From: Pseudomonas promysalinigenes
GTDB taxonomy: Bacteria > Pseudomonadota > Gammaproteobacteria > Pseudomonadales > Pseudomonadaceae
Length of the DNA stretch: 64,000 bases
Reading direction: 5' to 3'
NCBI RefSeq assembly: GCF_014269025.2
Contig: NZ_CP077094.1
Coordinates: forward strand, 2,852,001 to 2,916,000
Below are positions 9,207 to 18,874 of the stretch, piece by piece. Below the pieces are notes generated by a model that was given only the letters and a program-made list of their open reading frames with translations, was not told where the DNA came from and made no database searches. The translations under genes were made by a program, and so were the position numbers. Numbering within the stretch: the stretch's first letter is position 1; the number at the start of each line of letters is the position of its first letter.

Positions 9207-9977
9207 ATGCCCTTGATACCCAACCTTGATGGCCAAGCCAATGTGCTGCTAGCAGGCGCCAGCCGTGGCATCGGTTTGGCCCTCTGCAGCACATTGCTGG
9301 CAAGCGATGAGGTGGCCAGGCTCTGGGCCATCTCGCGCAATGCGACCCACAATGACGCGCTGGCACGCCTGGCCACGCAGCATGGCAAGCGCTTGGTGCT
9401 GATCGATTGCGATGCCCGCGAAGAACAGGCACTTGCAACAATGGCCACTGAGCTTAAGGCGCAATGCGACCACCTTCACTTGGTCATCAGTACGCTGGGT
9501 ACCCTCCACCAGGACGGCGCCAAGCCCGAAAAATCACTGGCCCAGTTGGATTTGGCCAGCCTGCAGGCGAGCTTCGCCAGCAACGCCTTCGCTCCCATAC
9601 TCCTGCTCAAACACCTGCTACCGTTCTTGCGCAACAACCCGGCAACCTTCGCTGCACTATCGGCCAGGGTGGGTTCGATCGGCGATAACCGCCTGGGCGG
9701 CTGGTACAGCTATCGGGCCAGCAAGGCTGCGCTCAACCAGTTGCTGCACACCGCAAGTATCGAGCTGCGGCGCCTGAACCCGGCAGCCACGATAATGGCG
9801 TTGCATCCTGGCACAACCGACACCGATCTATCGCGCCCATTTCAAGGCAATGTACCGGCGGGCAAGCTGTTCGACCCGGCATTCGCCGCACAGTGCGTGA
9901 TCGAACAGGTACAAAGATTTGGGCCCGCAGACAGCGGGGGCTTCTGGGCATGGGACGGCCAAGCGATCGAGTGGTAA
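9207..9977 (+). CDS. SDR family oxidoreductase, CsgA-like
   Basis: A 256-residue classical short-chain dehydrogenase. The cofactor motif GASRGIGLALC lies near the N-terminus, the ISTLGTLH segment near residue 95, the catalytic Ser in ALSARVGSI and the Tyr-Lys pair in YSYRASKAAL. The sequence after ALHPGTTDTDLSRPF resembles the C-factor/CsgA and YciK-like group. ATG 9207 follows AAGAGG with good spacing; an earlier in-frame GTG/ATG at 9168 lacks one. It appears monocistronic. The substrate is unknown. Confidence 0.85.
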   Translation: MPLIPNLDGQANVLLAGASRGIGLALCSTLLASDEVARLWAISRNATHNDALARLATQHGKRLVLIDCDAREEQALATMATELKAQCDHLHLVISTLGTLHQDGAKPEKSLAQLDLASLQASFASNAFAPILLLKHLLPFLRNNPATFAALSARVGSIGDNRLGGWYSYRASKAALNQLLHTASIELRRLNPAATIMALHPGTTDTDLSRPFQGNVPAGKLFDPAFAAQCVIEQVQRFGPADSGGFWAWDGQAIEW

Positions 9978-10201
9978 GGCTTGGGTCAGTGCCTCTCGCT
10001 GGGCCACCGATAGGCCCCTTAGGCAGGCTCTGAAGCGGCCCGAACCTATCAAAAAAGTTACCCAAGGGCACCGCGCCTTCACGTGACTTTCCTCTGCCTG
10101 TGGCCGACCCTTTGGGCACATTGAACTGTCACCCACCTGAACCATACTGGCTCATGTGATGGCACCGGCCCCTCCCACACCCTGACGCTCGAGATTTGTA
10201 C

Positions 10202-11923
10202 ATGGCCCGCCTGTTCAACCCGTCGCCAGGCCTGCGCAATGGCGTACCGAATCGCTGGGACTGGGTTCTGCTGCCACTGGTGCTGGTGGTGCTTGTGCTT
10301 GCCGCGTATACCGCCATGCAGATGAGTCGGCCGTTCGTGGTCGGCCAATCGCTGCCAATTTCACTCGATCCGGCCTACCTGCCCTACTACTTGATGCGGA
10401 CCATCGTGCGGATGTTCATCGCACTGGGGATCTCGCTGCTGTTCGCCTTCGTGTTCGCCACGCTGGCCGCCAAGTACCGTGCCGCTGAAAAGGCCATGAT
10501 TCCTTTGTTGGACGTACTGCAGTCGGTGCCCATCCTGGGCTTTCAGGCCATCGCCATTGCCCCGTTCATCGCGCTGTTTCCGGGAAACCTGCTGGGCGTC
10601 GAGTGCGCGGCGATCTTCGCCATCTTCACCTCTCAGGCGTGGAACATGGCGCTGAGCCTTTACCAGGCGTTGCGAAGCGTGCCGGCGGAGCTGAACGAGG
10701 CGGCACGTGTCTTGCGGCTCTCGGCGTGGCAGCGCTTCTGGCGCCTGGAGCTGCCGTTCGCGATGCCGAGCCTGTTGTGGAACATGATGATGTCGATGTC
10801 CGGCGGGTGGTTCTTTCTGGTAGCCGCCGAGGCCATCTCGGTGGCCGGGCAGGATATCAAGCTGCCTGGCATCGGCTCCTACATCGCCGTGGCCATCGAC
10901 CAACGCAACCTGGGCGCCATTGCCTGGGCAATCGGTGCGATGCTCACCGGCATCGTGCTCTACGATCAGCTGTTTTTTCGCCCCCTGCTGGCCTGGGCCG
11001 ACCGCTTTCGCTTCGAAGACACACAAGGCGACACCGCGCAGCGCTCCTGGGTGCTCGACGCTGCCCGGCGCAGCCGTTGGCTGAGCGCATTGAGCGAGTG
11101 GTTAGCCAAAGGCATACAACAGGCTACCGGCGCATTCCCTGTGCGCCGCGACGGCAGTACAGCGCCGCGCCGGTGGCTGCGCCTGCCGGGTTGGGGGCCG
11201 CAGGCCTGGGACGTCATCTTGGTGCTTGCCTGTGCATTGGCCTTCGCGCGCTTGGGGCTGTTCGTGCACCAGGATGTCGGCTGGGGCGAGGCACTGCATG
11301 TACTGGGCCTGGGCTTGATCACCCTGTGCCGGGTCATGCTGCTGATTGCCCTTGCCTCATTGATATGGGTGCCGCTGTCAGTGTGGATCGGCCTGCGCCC
11401 GCGCTACTCGCAGAAAGTCCAGGCGCTGGCCCAGTTTCTCGCTGCCTTCCCGGTCAATCTACTATTCCCCGTGGTGGTCATGGCACTGGTGCACTTTCAA
11501 CTCAGCCCAAACATCTGGCTGAGCCCGCTGATGGTTTTCGGCACCCAGTGGTACATCCTGTTCAACGTGGTCGCCGGCGCGACGGCCATCCATTACGAGC
11601 TGCGCCTTGCCGCAGACAACCTGGGTTTGCGTGGCTGGCTGAAGTGGCGCCGTGTGTACCTGCCGGCGGTGCTCCCCAGTTTCGTAACAGGCGCCATGAC
11701 TGCCAGCGGCGGCTCGTGGAATGCCAGCATCGTCGCCGAGTATGTCAGCTGGGGCGACACTTCTTTGGTCGCCGACGGCCTGGGCAGTTACATCAAGCAG
11801 ATGACCGACGCCGGTGACTTTCACCGCATTGCCTTGGGCATAGGGGTCATGTGCATCTATGTGATGCTGCTGAACCGGTTTTTCTGGCGCCGCCTGTATG
11901 TGCTTGCCGAGAGCCGCCGCTGA
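10202..11923 (+). CDS. ABC transporter permease, duplicated domain (nitrate/taurine-like class)
   Basis: A 573-residue inner-membrane protein made of two tandem BPD-type permease domains (about residues 60-260 and 345-560), each with its own EAA-type loop: ALRSVPAELNEAARVLRLSA in the first and AADNLGLRGWLKWRRVYLP in the second. Such fused permeases occur in the nitrate/sulfonate/taurine-type importer class. The next gene, 9 bp downstream, encodes the matching ATPase. No substrate-binding protein lies beside them, so the substrate is unknown. ATG 10202 is chosen over TTG 10196. Confidence 0.87.
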   Translation: MARLFNPSPGLRNGVPNRWDWVLLPLVLVVLVLAAYTAMQMSRPFVVGQSLPISLDPAYLPYYLMRTIVRMFIALGISLLFAFVFATLAAKYRAAEKAMIPLLDVLQSVPILGFQAIAIAPFIALFPGNLLGVECAAIFAIFTSQAWNMALSLYQALRSVPAELNEAARVLRLSAWQRFWRLELPFAMPSLLWNMMMSMSGGWFFLVAAEAISVAGQDIKLPGIGSYIAVAIDQRNLGAIAWAIGAMLTGIVLYDQLFFRPLLAWADRFRFEDTQGDTAQRSWVLDAARRSRWLSALSEWLAKGIQQATGAFPVRRDGSTAPRRWLRLPGWGPQAWDVILVLACALAFARLGLFVHQDVGWGEALHVLGLGLITLCRVMLLIALASLIWVPLSVWIGLRPRYSQKVQALAQFLAAFPVNLLFPVVVMALVHFQLSPNIWLSPLMVFGTQWYILFNVVAGATAIHYELRLAADNLGLRGWLKWRRVYLPAVLPSFVTGAMTASGGSWNASIVAEYVSWGDTSLVADGLGSYIKQMTDAGDFHRIALGIGVMCIYVMLLNRFFWRRLYVLAESRR

Positions 11924-11932
11924 GGATTTGCC

Positions 11933-13234
11933 ATGAAACCACTGCTGATCGAACTCAAGGGCGTGAGCAAGGCCTTCCGGGCCAGCGATGGCACGCCGCG
12001 GACCATTCTTGAAGGCGTCGACTTCCAACTGCGCGAGCATGAGATCGTCGCCCTGCTCGGCCGCTCCGGTTCCGGTAAATCGACGCTGCTGCGGATCATC
12101 GCCGGGTTGGTTGGCACCGACCGCGGTACCGTCAGCTACCGCGGCCAGCCGATCCACGGCCCGGTCGACGGCGTAGCCATGGTCTTTCAGACTTTTGCGT
12201 TGTTCCCATGGCTGACCGTGCAGCAAAACGTCGAGCTTGGCCTGGAAGCCCAGGGCGTGAACCGAGCTGAGCGCGAGCGCCTGGCCAACGCTGCACTGGA
12301 GCTGATCGGCCTGTCCGGGTTTGGTGGCGCCCTGCCCCGTGAGCTGTCTGGCGGCATGCGCCAGCGCGTGGGTATCGCCCGTGCCTTGGTGATGAACCCA
12401 GAAGTGCTGCTGATGGACGAAGCGTTCTCGGCGCTGGATGTACTCACCGGCGAAACCTTGCGCGACGACATGCTCGAACTCTGGGAAGAGCGCCGCATCA
12501 CCACTCGCGGCATTCTGGTGGTGTCGCACAATATCGAGGAGACCGTGATGATGGCTGACCGCATCCTTATTCTCTCCAGCGACCCAGGGCGCGTTCGCTC
12601 CGAGCTGCACATCGACCTGCCCCGGCCGCGCAACGCTGACTCGGCCCAGGTTCGCGGGCTGGTCGACGAGGTCTATGCACTGATGACCCAACGCCCCGAA
12701 GAAATAGCCGCCGCAGGCGCCCCGTCAACCGTTGAACTGGGCTACCGGCTACCTGATGCCGACATCGCGCGCATGGAAAGCGTGCTGGAACTGATTGCTG
12801 GCGAGCCGTTCAACGGCGAAGCCGACCTGCCTCACCTGGCCGAGGAAGCCGAGCAGCCTGACGAGGCGCTGTTCCCGATCTACGAGGCCCTTGGCCTGCT
12901 CGGCTTGGCCCAGGTCGTCGAGGGCGACATCCGCCTTACCCGCCAAGGGCGCAACTACGTCACTGCACGCCAGGCACGGCGCCAGGATTTGTTCGCGCGC
13001 CAGTGCAAGGGCCACGTGAGATTGATCGGCTATATCCTCGATAGCCTGCGCCTGGAGCCTGCGGGGTTGCTGGAAAAAGCAGTGCTCGAACGCCTGGCAG
13101 AGTCGATGGATGCCGAAGAAGCCGAACGCGTACTCAAAGTAGCCATCGAGTGGGGGCGCTATGCTGAATTGTTCGAGTACGACTTCCATACCCGCCGTCT
13201 AACCCCCGCACGCGAAACGCTCGGTGAACCGTAA
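11933..13234 (+). CDS. ABC transporter ATP-binding protein with C-terminal AAA-associated domain
   Basis: A 433-residue nitrate/taurine-class ABC ATPase. Walker A is GRSGSGKST (about residues 43-51), the signature LSGGMRQRVGIARAL and Walker B VLLMDEAFSALD. After about residue 265 there is an extra domain (RMESVLELIAGEPFNGEADL onward) matching the AAA-associated C-terminal domain found in this transporter subgroup. It follows the double permease by 9 bp, so the two are cotranscribed and should form one complex at the inner membrane. The C-terminal domain may be regulatory; this is inference. Confidence 0.88.
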   Translation: MKPLLIELKGVSKAFRASDGTPRTILEGVDFQLREHEIVALLGRSGSGKSTLLRIIAGLVGTDRGTVSYRGQPIHGPVDGVAMVFQTFALFPWLTVQQNVELGLEAQGVNRAERERLANAALELIGLSGFGGALPRELSGGMRQRVGIARALVMNPEVLLMDEAFSALDVLTGETLRDDMLELWEERRITTRGILVVSHNIEETVMMADRILILSSDPGRVRSELHIDLPRPRNADSAQVRGLVDEVYALMTQRPEEIAAAGAPSTVELGYRLPDADIARMESVLELIAGEPFNGEADLPHLAEEAEQPDEALFPIYEALGLLGLAQVVEGDIRLTRQGRNYVTARQARRQDLFARQCKGHVRLIGYILDSLRLEPAGLLEKAVLERLAESMDAEEAERVLKVAIEWGRYAELFEYDFHTRRLTPARETLGEP

Positions 13235-13342
13235 GCGCCAGCGCGATCATCGACCTTTGGTCATCACCGTACTTGAGATCGCACGTAGGTGGCATAACGT
13301 TAACGCTGCTGCGCCCCGTCCTTTGCTCAATGGGAGACAATC

Positions 13343-13948
13343 ATGAAGCTTTATTACTCACCAGGTGCCTGTTCACTCTCGCCACACATCGTGCTGAACG
13401 AACTGGGCTTGCCTTACACCGCCGAAAAAGTCGACCTCAAGGCTCATACCACAGCTAGCGGGGCCGACTTCTATACGGTCAATGCCAAGGGCTATGTACC
13501 AGCCCTGCAACTGGATGACGGCCAAGTGCTCACCGAGGGCCCTGCCATCGTTCAGTACCTGGCCGACCAGAAACCCGAGGCCAACCTGCTGCCCCCGGCG
13601 GGTTCACTGGAGCGCGCGCGGGTGCAGGAATGGCTCAACTTCATTGGCACCGAACTGCACAAGACGCTTGCTGCGCTGTTCAACCCAGGCATCAGCCCCC
13701 AGGCCAAGCAAAAAACCCTGGATACCTTCGGCAAACGCTTGGGCCTGGTAAACACGGCCCTGCACAGCCAGGCGTTTTTGACAGGACAACACTTCAGCGT
13801 GGCCGACGCCTACCTGTTCACCATCGTCAACTGGGCGCCGATGTTAGGCATCGACCTGACACCTTGGCCGGCGGTCGCGCAATTTCACAAGCGGGTAGCC
13901 AGCCGGCCGGCCGTGCAGAAAACCCTACAGGCCGAAGGGCTGAGCTGA
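13343..13948 (+). CDS. gstA: Glutathione S-transferase, beta class
   Basis: A 201-residue glutathione S-transferase. The thioredoxin-like N-terminal domain begins MKLYYSPGACSLSPHI, with Cys10 in the position used by beta-class bacterial enzymes for glutathione. The EGPAIVQYLAD segment supplies the glutathione-binding Ser/Glu-Gly region, and the all-helical C-terminal domain includes FSVADAYLFTIVNW. GGGAGA precedes the ATG. It lies 108 bp after the ABC ATPase gene and probably has its own promoter. Role: cytosolic conjugation or peroxide/xenobiotic defence. Confidence 0.88.
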   Translation: MKLYYSPGACSLSPHIVLNELGLPYTAEKVDLKAHTTASGADFYTVNAKGYVPALQLDDGQVLTEGPAIVQYLADQKPEANLLPPAGSLERARVQEWLNFIGTELHKTLAALFNPGISPQAKQKTLDTFGKRLGLVNTALHSQAFLTGQHFSVADAYLFTIVNWAPMLGIDLTPWPAVAQFHKRVASRPAVQKTLQAEGLS

Positions 13949-14080
13949 CCGGCACGCGCAAGGGGTGGCTTGGGGTTGGCTGGCCCAGAGCAAGCCAACT
14001 CGTGGCCTAGGCATGGCATGCCTGGCATGAAAAGATCCGTTGGCGATCGCACCCCGTTTACCGCGGTGCCCGTCGCCCGG

Positions 14081-14797
14081 TCACTCAATCGCTTTGGGCT
14101 CTGAAGACGCAGGCTTGTAGCCCAGGCTTCGCATTAGGTCATTTGCCGCTTCAAAGAACATCGCTTTGAGGCTCTCGGCATAGTCTTCCGTCAAACGGCT
14201 GGCCGGCCCGGAAATCACCAGCGCCCCCATGAGCTTCTGCTGCGCGCCGTAGATGGGCAGGGCCATTGAAGCGGCATGCGGATCGGTCGCGCCTTTGGAA
14301 TAAAATGGCTTATCCAATGTGATTCCGACCGGGTAAGGCGCACGTAATGCTTGGGCGCCTGCGGCCTCATCCATAGGCCGCATATCGCCGGGCTGAAGAT
14401 TCAAGCGCAGCCGATGGGAAGAGTTGACTCGGTATTGGCACATCCGATACGCGCCATGGCGCACATAGAAGGATGCTGTCTCACCCGACTGCTCCGCCAA
14501 GTGGTGCAGACGTGGCATCACGTGTTTTTCCAGGTCGAGCGCCTCCTGGTACACGGTGTTCAAACGCATGACCTCGCTCGCCAACTGGTATCTGCCATCG
14601 GCCATGCGAGTGATGAAACCATGATTTTCCAGGGACACCATCAAGCGCATGATGGTGCTCTTGATCAACCCAGTACGCTCGACCAGCTCTACAAGGCTGA
14701 GGGCTGAATCGCCTATCTGAAACGCCGTCAGCACAGTCAAAACACGGTCTGCCGATGCCACTCCATTCACCGCCGGACGCGGCCGCGCTTTAACCAT
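14081..14797 (-). CDS. IclR family transcriptional regulator
   Basis: A 238-residue IclR-type regulator: N-terminal winged helix (about residues 12-72, with LVELVERTGLIKSTIMRLMV) and a GAF-like effector domain ending in SLKAMFFEAANDLMRSLG. It diverges from the SMP-30 lactonase gene. The likely regulon is the cluster 15.2-22.2 kb, because a palindrome of KdgR/IclR-like form lies in both divergent intergenic regions of that cluster (15181-15195 and 19691-19705). The effector would be a sugar-acid intermediate, but that is inference. Confidence 0.9.
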   Translation of the reverse strand: MVKARPRPAVNGVASADRVLTVLTAFQIGDSALSLVELVERTGLIKSTIMRLMVSLENHGFITRMADGRYQLASEVMRLNTVYQEALDLEKHVMPRLHHLAEQSGETASFYVRHGAYRMCQYRVNSSHRLRLNLQPGDMRPMDEAAGAQALRAPYPVGITLDKPFYSKGATDPHAASMALPIYGAQQKLMGALVISGPASRLTEDYAESLKAMFFEAANDLMRSLGYKPASSEPKAIE

Positions 14798-15255
14798 TTT
14801 TGCAAAACCTCACAGATTGACACCCTCAATTCAGGGCAAGGGCCCAAAAACAGCATTATCCGTCAATGGCCTGCCCCCGCCAACGTAGCATGCGCCATCG
14901 CACGGATAAAAAACCAGGAAGGCTCGGGAGATGAATTGGCGTACGCACTTGCCAACCGCAACTGCCAGGCAGCGCGGCCGCTGCTGGCGGGCGAATTCCG
15001 ACTGGCGCTTATCAGCAAAACGCTGATCAGAAAGGCACGACTGGCATGGTTTTTTTGAAATGCCATTTCCATTATTCGTCAAGCGGCAACTCAAAATGTA
15101 CAGCATGCAGCGGATAACAAGAAAAAATCGGGCTTAAAATTGAGTTTATGCTTCACCTCACGTCCGATTATGGTTTATTTTGCAACGGCGTTGCATTAAA
15201 CAAGTCACAACAATAATTGGACGCTTAGCCGCCCACCCAGACCCCAGGAGCGCTT
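14798..15255. other. Intergenic region between IclR and lactonase genes
   Basis: This AT-richer 458-bp divergent region carries the palindrome at 15181-15195. A weak open frame at 14831-15106 (minus) lacks a ribosome site and recognisable content, and I do not accept it as a gene. Confidence 0.5.
15181..15195. promoter_or_regulatory. Candidate IclR/KdgR-like operator 1
   Basis: Perfect palindrome TGCAAC-GGC-GTTGCA, embedded in a partly symmetrical AT-rich context (GTTTA on one side, TAAAC on the other), about 60 bp upstream of the lactonase start. It aligns with the site at 19691-19705. Confidence 0.55.
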
Positions 15256-16176
15256 ATGAGCTTCTTCGCTGCCCCGCCCACCGTGGAAACCACGGTTTTT
15301 ACCCGCCTACCTGACCAATTTCGCGACCCGCGACCTACTGCCTGGGCCAATGCCAACCGCCAAGGCCGAGCCATCGACTCGTTCCTGGAAGGCCCATCGT
15401 TTGATCGTCAAGGGCGCCTCTACGTCACCGACATTCCCAACGGCAGAATTTTTCGCATCTCACCGCAGGGCGACTGGGAAATGGTCTGCCAGTACGATGG
15501 CTGGCCCAACGGCCTGAAAATTCACCATGACGGGCGCATCTTCATCACCGACTATAAGCGCGGGATCATGCAGCTGGACCCAGAGACCGGCGCCATCGAG
15601 GCCGTGCTCGACTCGGCAGGTTCCGAAAGCTTCAAAGGGGTCAACGACCTGGTATTCGCACCCAACGGCGACCTGTACTTCACTGATCAAGGCCAGACTG
15701 GGCTGCAGGATGCCAGCGGCCGCGTCTACAAGCTTGATGCAAGCGGCAACCTGACCTGCCTGCTGAACACCATCCCAAGCCCTAATGGCATCGTCTATGA
15801 CCCACACCTCAACCACCTGCTGGTGGCAGTGACAAGGGCCCAACAGATCTGGCGCATCCCGCTGGGCAACGGCTCGATCCTTGGCAAGGTAGGTGTCTTC
15901 GCCCAGTTGCACGGCGGCCTTGGCGGGCCTGACGGCCTGGCGCTCGATGCCAACAGCAACCTGTACATCGCCCATACCGGATTCGGCTCGGTGTGGAAGC
16001 TGTCGAAAGTCGCCGAACCCTTGCAGCGCATCGTTTCGTGCGCAGGTATCAGCAACACCAACCTGGCCTTCGGCGGCGACGACGGGCAGACCTTGTACAT
16101 CACCGAATCGGAAACCGGCAGCATCCTGCAGGTACGCACCACTGCGCCTGGGCTGCCCATGTACTCCCACAGCTGA
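15256..16176 (+). CDS. SMP-30/gluconolactonase family lactonase
   Basis: A 306-residue six-bladed beta-propeller lactonase of the SMP-30/gluconolactonase/LRE family. Metal-ligand segments are intact: Glu in FLEGPSFDRQG, Asn in VNDLVFAPNGDLYFTD and Asp in GPDGLALDANSNLYIA. There is no signal peptide, so the enzyme should be cytoplasmic. ATG 15256 follows CAGGAG. It is first in a plus-strand unit with the MFS carrier 48 bp downstream, so it probably opens a sugar lactone taken up or formed in the pathway. The exact lactone is not determined. Confidence 0.88.
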   Translation: MSFFAAPPTVETTVFTRLPDQFRDPRPTAWANANRQGRAIDSFLEGPSFDRQGRLYVTDIPNGRIFRISPQGDWEMVCQYDGWPNGLKIHHDGRIFITDYKRGIMQLDPETGAIEAVLDSAGSESFKGVNDLVFAPNGDLYFTDQGQTGLQDASGRVYKLDASGNLTCLLNTIPSPNGIVYDPHLNHLLVAVTRAQQIWRIPLGNGSILGKVGVFAQLHGGLGGPDGLALDANSNLYIAHTGFGSVWKLSKVAEPLQRIVSCAGISNTNLAFGGDDGQTLYITESETGSILQVRTTAPGLPMYSHS

Positions 16177-16224
16177 CCCAGCCCCCCCTGTCAGGGCACA
16201 CAACAACTACAAAAGAACGACGAC

Positions 16225-17559
16225 ATGACCCACGAAAACCCCGCAGCCCAGGCGCCGCTAAGCGATGCCGAGGGCGAACGCCTGATGCGCCGCCTATTGT
16301 GGCGCCTGGTGCCGTTCATTTTCATCTGCTACGTGATCAGCTACCTGGATCGCACCAATGTAGGCTTCGCCGCCATCAGCATGAACCAGGACCTGGGCCT
16401 GACCGCAACGATGTTCGGCTGGGCAGCCGGCCTGTTCTTCTTCGGCTATTTCATGTTCGAAATCCCCAGCAACCTGCTGATGCAGCGCTTCGGCGCGCGG
16501 GTATGGATTGCGCGGATCATGATTACATGGGGGTTGATCTCCATGGCGACCGCCTTCGCCACGGGGCCGATCAGCTTCAGCATCGCGCGCTTTTTGCTAG
16601 GGCTTGCCGAAGCAGGCTTCACACCGGGCGTGTACCTGTACTTCACGTACTGGTTCCCCGGCAAATGGCGGGCAAAAGCCACTGCAGCGTTCCTGCTAGG
16701 TATTCCTGTGGCCAACATCGTTGGCTCACCCCTGTCTGGCTGGTTGATGCAGCAACATGACGTATGGGGGCTGAAAAACTGGCAACTGCTACTGGTCACC
16801 GAATCGATGCCAGCTGTGCTGCTGGGCATCGCGTGCCTTTTCATCTTGGTCGACACCCCTGCCAAGGCCAAGTGGCTGAGCGTGCGCGAGAAAGCGTGGC
16901 TCAACCAGCGCCTTAGCCAAGAGCAGCAGTCGATTGGCGCATCCCACGGCAACACACTGCGGGCTGCTTTGACCAACCCCAAGGTGTTCACCCTGGCAGC
17001 CATCAATTTCTGTTGCATCGTCGGTTCGATCGGCATAGGGATGTGGCTACCGCAGATCATCAAAGGGCTGGGCATCGATAGCGGCATTGTGGGCTTTGTG
17101 GTTGCACTGCCCTATGTGGTTGGCGCCCTGTGCATGACAATCTGGGCACGCCTGGCCAACCGCAGCACTCATCGCCTGCCTTACGTGGTCAGCGCCTTGG
17201 CCTTGGCCGCGGTGGCCTTGGTAGCAGCCGCCCTGCTCGACCAGCCAGTGCTGAAAATCGCCAGTTTGTGCGTGGCAGTGGCAAGCATCCTGTCATTCCA
17301 GGCCACGTTCTGGGCCATACCCTCGACCATCCTGACCGGGCGCGCCGCCGCCGGGGGCTTGGCGATGATCGTTTCGATCGGCAACCTGGGCGGCTTCACC
17401 GGCCCGTTCCTGATAGGCCTTATCAAAGACAGCACTCAGAGCTTCAGCATGCCCTTCTTCGCCGTGGCATCCATTCTGCTGGTAGGCACCTGCCTGATGC
17501 TCTGGCTGGGCGATCCGGCAAAGAAACAGACCCTGCAAGGCCAAGGCCAGCCGGCCTGA
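16225..17559 (+). CDS. MFS transporter, anion:cation symporter (ACS) family
   Basis: A 444-residue inner-membrane carrier with about 12 hydrophobic segments. The N-terminal signature CYVISYLDRTNVGFAAISMN and the PSNLLMQRFGARVWIARIMI loop place it with tartrate/hexuronate/phthalate-type ACS symporters. It is 48 bp downstream of the SMP-30 gene, forming a likely two-gene operon, and should import the organic or sugar acid. It converges on the MFS at 17563 with three bases between stops. A clear paralogue lies at 20829. Confidence 0.88.
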   Translation: MTHENPAAQAPLSDAEGERLMRRLLWRLVPFIFICYVISYLDRTNVGFAAISMNQDLGLTATMFGWAAGLFFFGYFMFEIPSNLLMQRFGARVWIARIMITWGLISMATAFATGPISFSIARFLLGLAEAGFTPGVYLYFTYWFPGKWRAKATAAFLLGIPVANIVGSPLSGWLMQQHDVWGLKNWQLLLVTESMPAVLLGIACLFILVDTPAKAKWLSVREKAWLNQRLSQEQQSIGASHGNTLRAALTNPKVFTLAAINFCCIVGSIGIGMWLPQIIKGLGIDSGIVGFVVALPYVVGALCMTIWARLANRSTHRLPYVVSALALAAVALVAAALLDQPVLKIASLCVAVASILSFQATFWAIPSTILTGRAAAGGLAMIVSIGNLGGFTGPFLIGLIKDSTQSFSMPFFAVASILLVGTCLMLWLGDPAKKQTLQGQGQPA

Positions 17560-17562
17560 CGC

Positions 17563-18849
17563 TCAGCCACCACGGCGCGTGCTGTATTGCCCCAACAACC
17601 CCACTACCAGAACCCCGCCAGCGACCCCCAAGGTCGCTGGCGCCCCCCAGCGTGCCGCAACCAAGCCCGCAGCCATACCGCCCAAGGCCTCGAAACCAAA
17701 GCGCATGGCGATATAGAACGCGATCACCCGGCCACGCAAATGGCTGGGGGCGCCACTTTGCAATTGCATGTTGGTGCTGACGTTGCTAAGCGTGATCCCA
17801 AAACCCAATACACCCAACGCAAACAGTGCCAGTGGCAGTGCTCCGGCCATACACAGGCCGAGCAGCGCAAACGCGCACAGCAGTGCCCCTGCATCGGTGA
17901 ATTGCCGCAGACGAGACAAGGCACCCCCGAACGCCAGCACCAGTGTAGCCACGAATGCGCCAGCGCCAGCCGCCCCCCATAACCAGCCCAGCACTCGCGC
18001 ATCACCAGCGAAAACAGCCCTGGCCAGGATGGGCAACAATGCTGCGTAGCAGGACGCCAGCAGGTTGACCATGATCACATTGACCAGCAACTGGCGAACA
18101 CTGCGGGTTTGCCACAGATACACCAGCCCTTCGCGAAACACTTGGGCGGTCGAACCGCTGGCTCTGGGGGCAGCTGTGCCGCGCACCTTCAGCAACCCCC
18201 CCAGCAAGGCTAGAAAAGCCACAGCTGTGAGGGCGAAACAGGCGGCCTCACCAGCTAGCGCAATCAGCCCGCCAGCCAGTGGCGGGCCCACAAACCGTGC
18301 AGCATTGATCAGCATGGCATTGAGCACCAGCGCGTTCGGAAGGTCGGCTGGATCGTCGACGAAACTGCCGATCAGTGCCTGGCGCAAGGGCGTTTCCAAA
18401 GCATTGAGCAAGCCGAGCAACAACGCCATGGCCGCAATGAGTGGACCGTCGATCAAGCCCAGCCAAGTAGCGACCGCCAGTGCCACGGACTGACCGATAA
18501 GGACCATTTGCACGATGATCAGCAGCCGACGCTTGTCGTGGCGGTCGATCCAGGCGCCGGCCAAAGGACCGACCAGCAGTTGCGGGGCCAGCGATAGAAA
18601 GGTGATCAACCCGAGCAAGACGGCAGAACCAGTCAAGTGATACGCAAGCCAGGCCAACGCAACCTGCTGCACCCACTTGCCCAGCGTAGAAACCCCCTGG
18701 CCGACGAAATAGATCTGAAAGTTACGATGAGCCAACGCCCGCACAGCGGCGGGCCAGCGTTTGCGATGCGGTGAAGATGAATCGTACAAGTCTGCGAACC
18801 TCAATAGACCCGCGACCGGCACCGAGCTTTCAGCCGCTGCGCACCCCAT
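17563..18849 (-). CDS. MFS transporter, EntS/TetV-like exporter group
   Basis: A 428-residue MFS protein with the RNFQIYFVGQGVSTLGKWVQ start and DRHDKRRLLIIVQMVL loop of the MFS_3 group, which includes enterobactin exporter EntS. It begins 25 bp after the stop of the RraA-like gene on the same strand, so cotranscription is likely. The start is uncertain: ATG 18849 has only a weak ribosome site and the conserved part begins about 30 residues in. Function in the cluster could be export of an acid intermediate or unrelated. Confidence 0.8.
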   Translation of the reverse strand: MGCAAAESSVPVAGLLRFADLYDSSSPHRKRWPAAVRALAHRNFQIYFVGQGVSTLGKWVQQVALAWLAYHLTGSAVLLGLITFLSLAPQLLVGPLAGAWIDRHDKRRLLIIVQMVLIGQSVALAVATWLGLIDGPLIAAMALLLGLLNALETPLRQALIGSFVDDPADLPNALVLNAMLINAARFVGPPLAGGLIALAGEAACFALTAVAFLALLGGLLKVRGTAAPRASGSTAQVFREGLVYLWQTRSVRQLLVNVIMVNLLASCYAALLPILARAVFAGDARVLGWLWGAAGAGAFVATLVLAFGGALSRLRQFTDAGALLCAFALLGLCMAGALPLALFALGVLGFGITLSNVSTNMQLQSGAPSHLRGRVIAFYIAMRFGFEALGGMAAGLVAARWGAPATLGVAGGVLVVGLLGQYSTRRGG

Positions 18850-18874
18850 CGCAAGGTGCGCAGCGCATGGAAGA

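Noticed and set aside
11462..12691. 409-codon minus-strand frame across the ABC permease and ATPase genes
   Set aside because: It lies antisense to two clear ABC genes and has low-complexity His/Gln-rich content without a domain.
14831..15106. 91-codon minus-strand frame upstream of the IclR gene
   Set aside because: No ribosome site, no domain, atypical composition, and it occupies a regulatory region.
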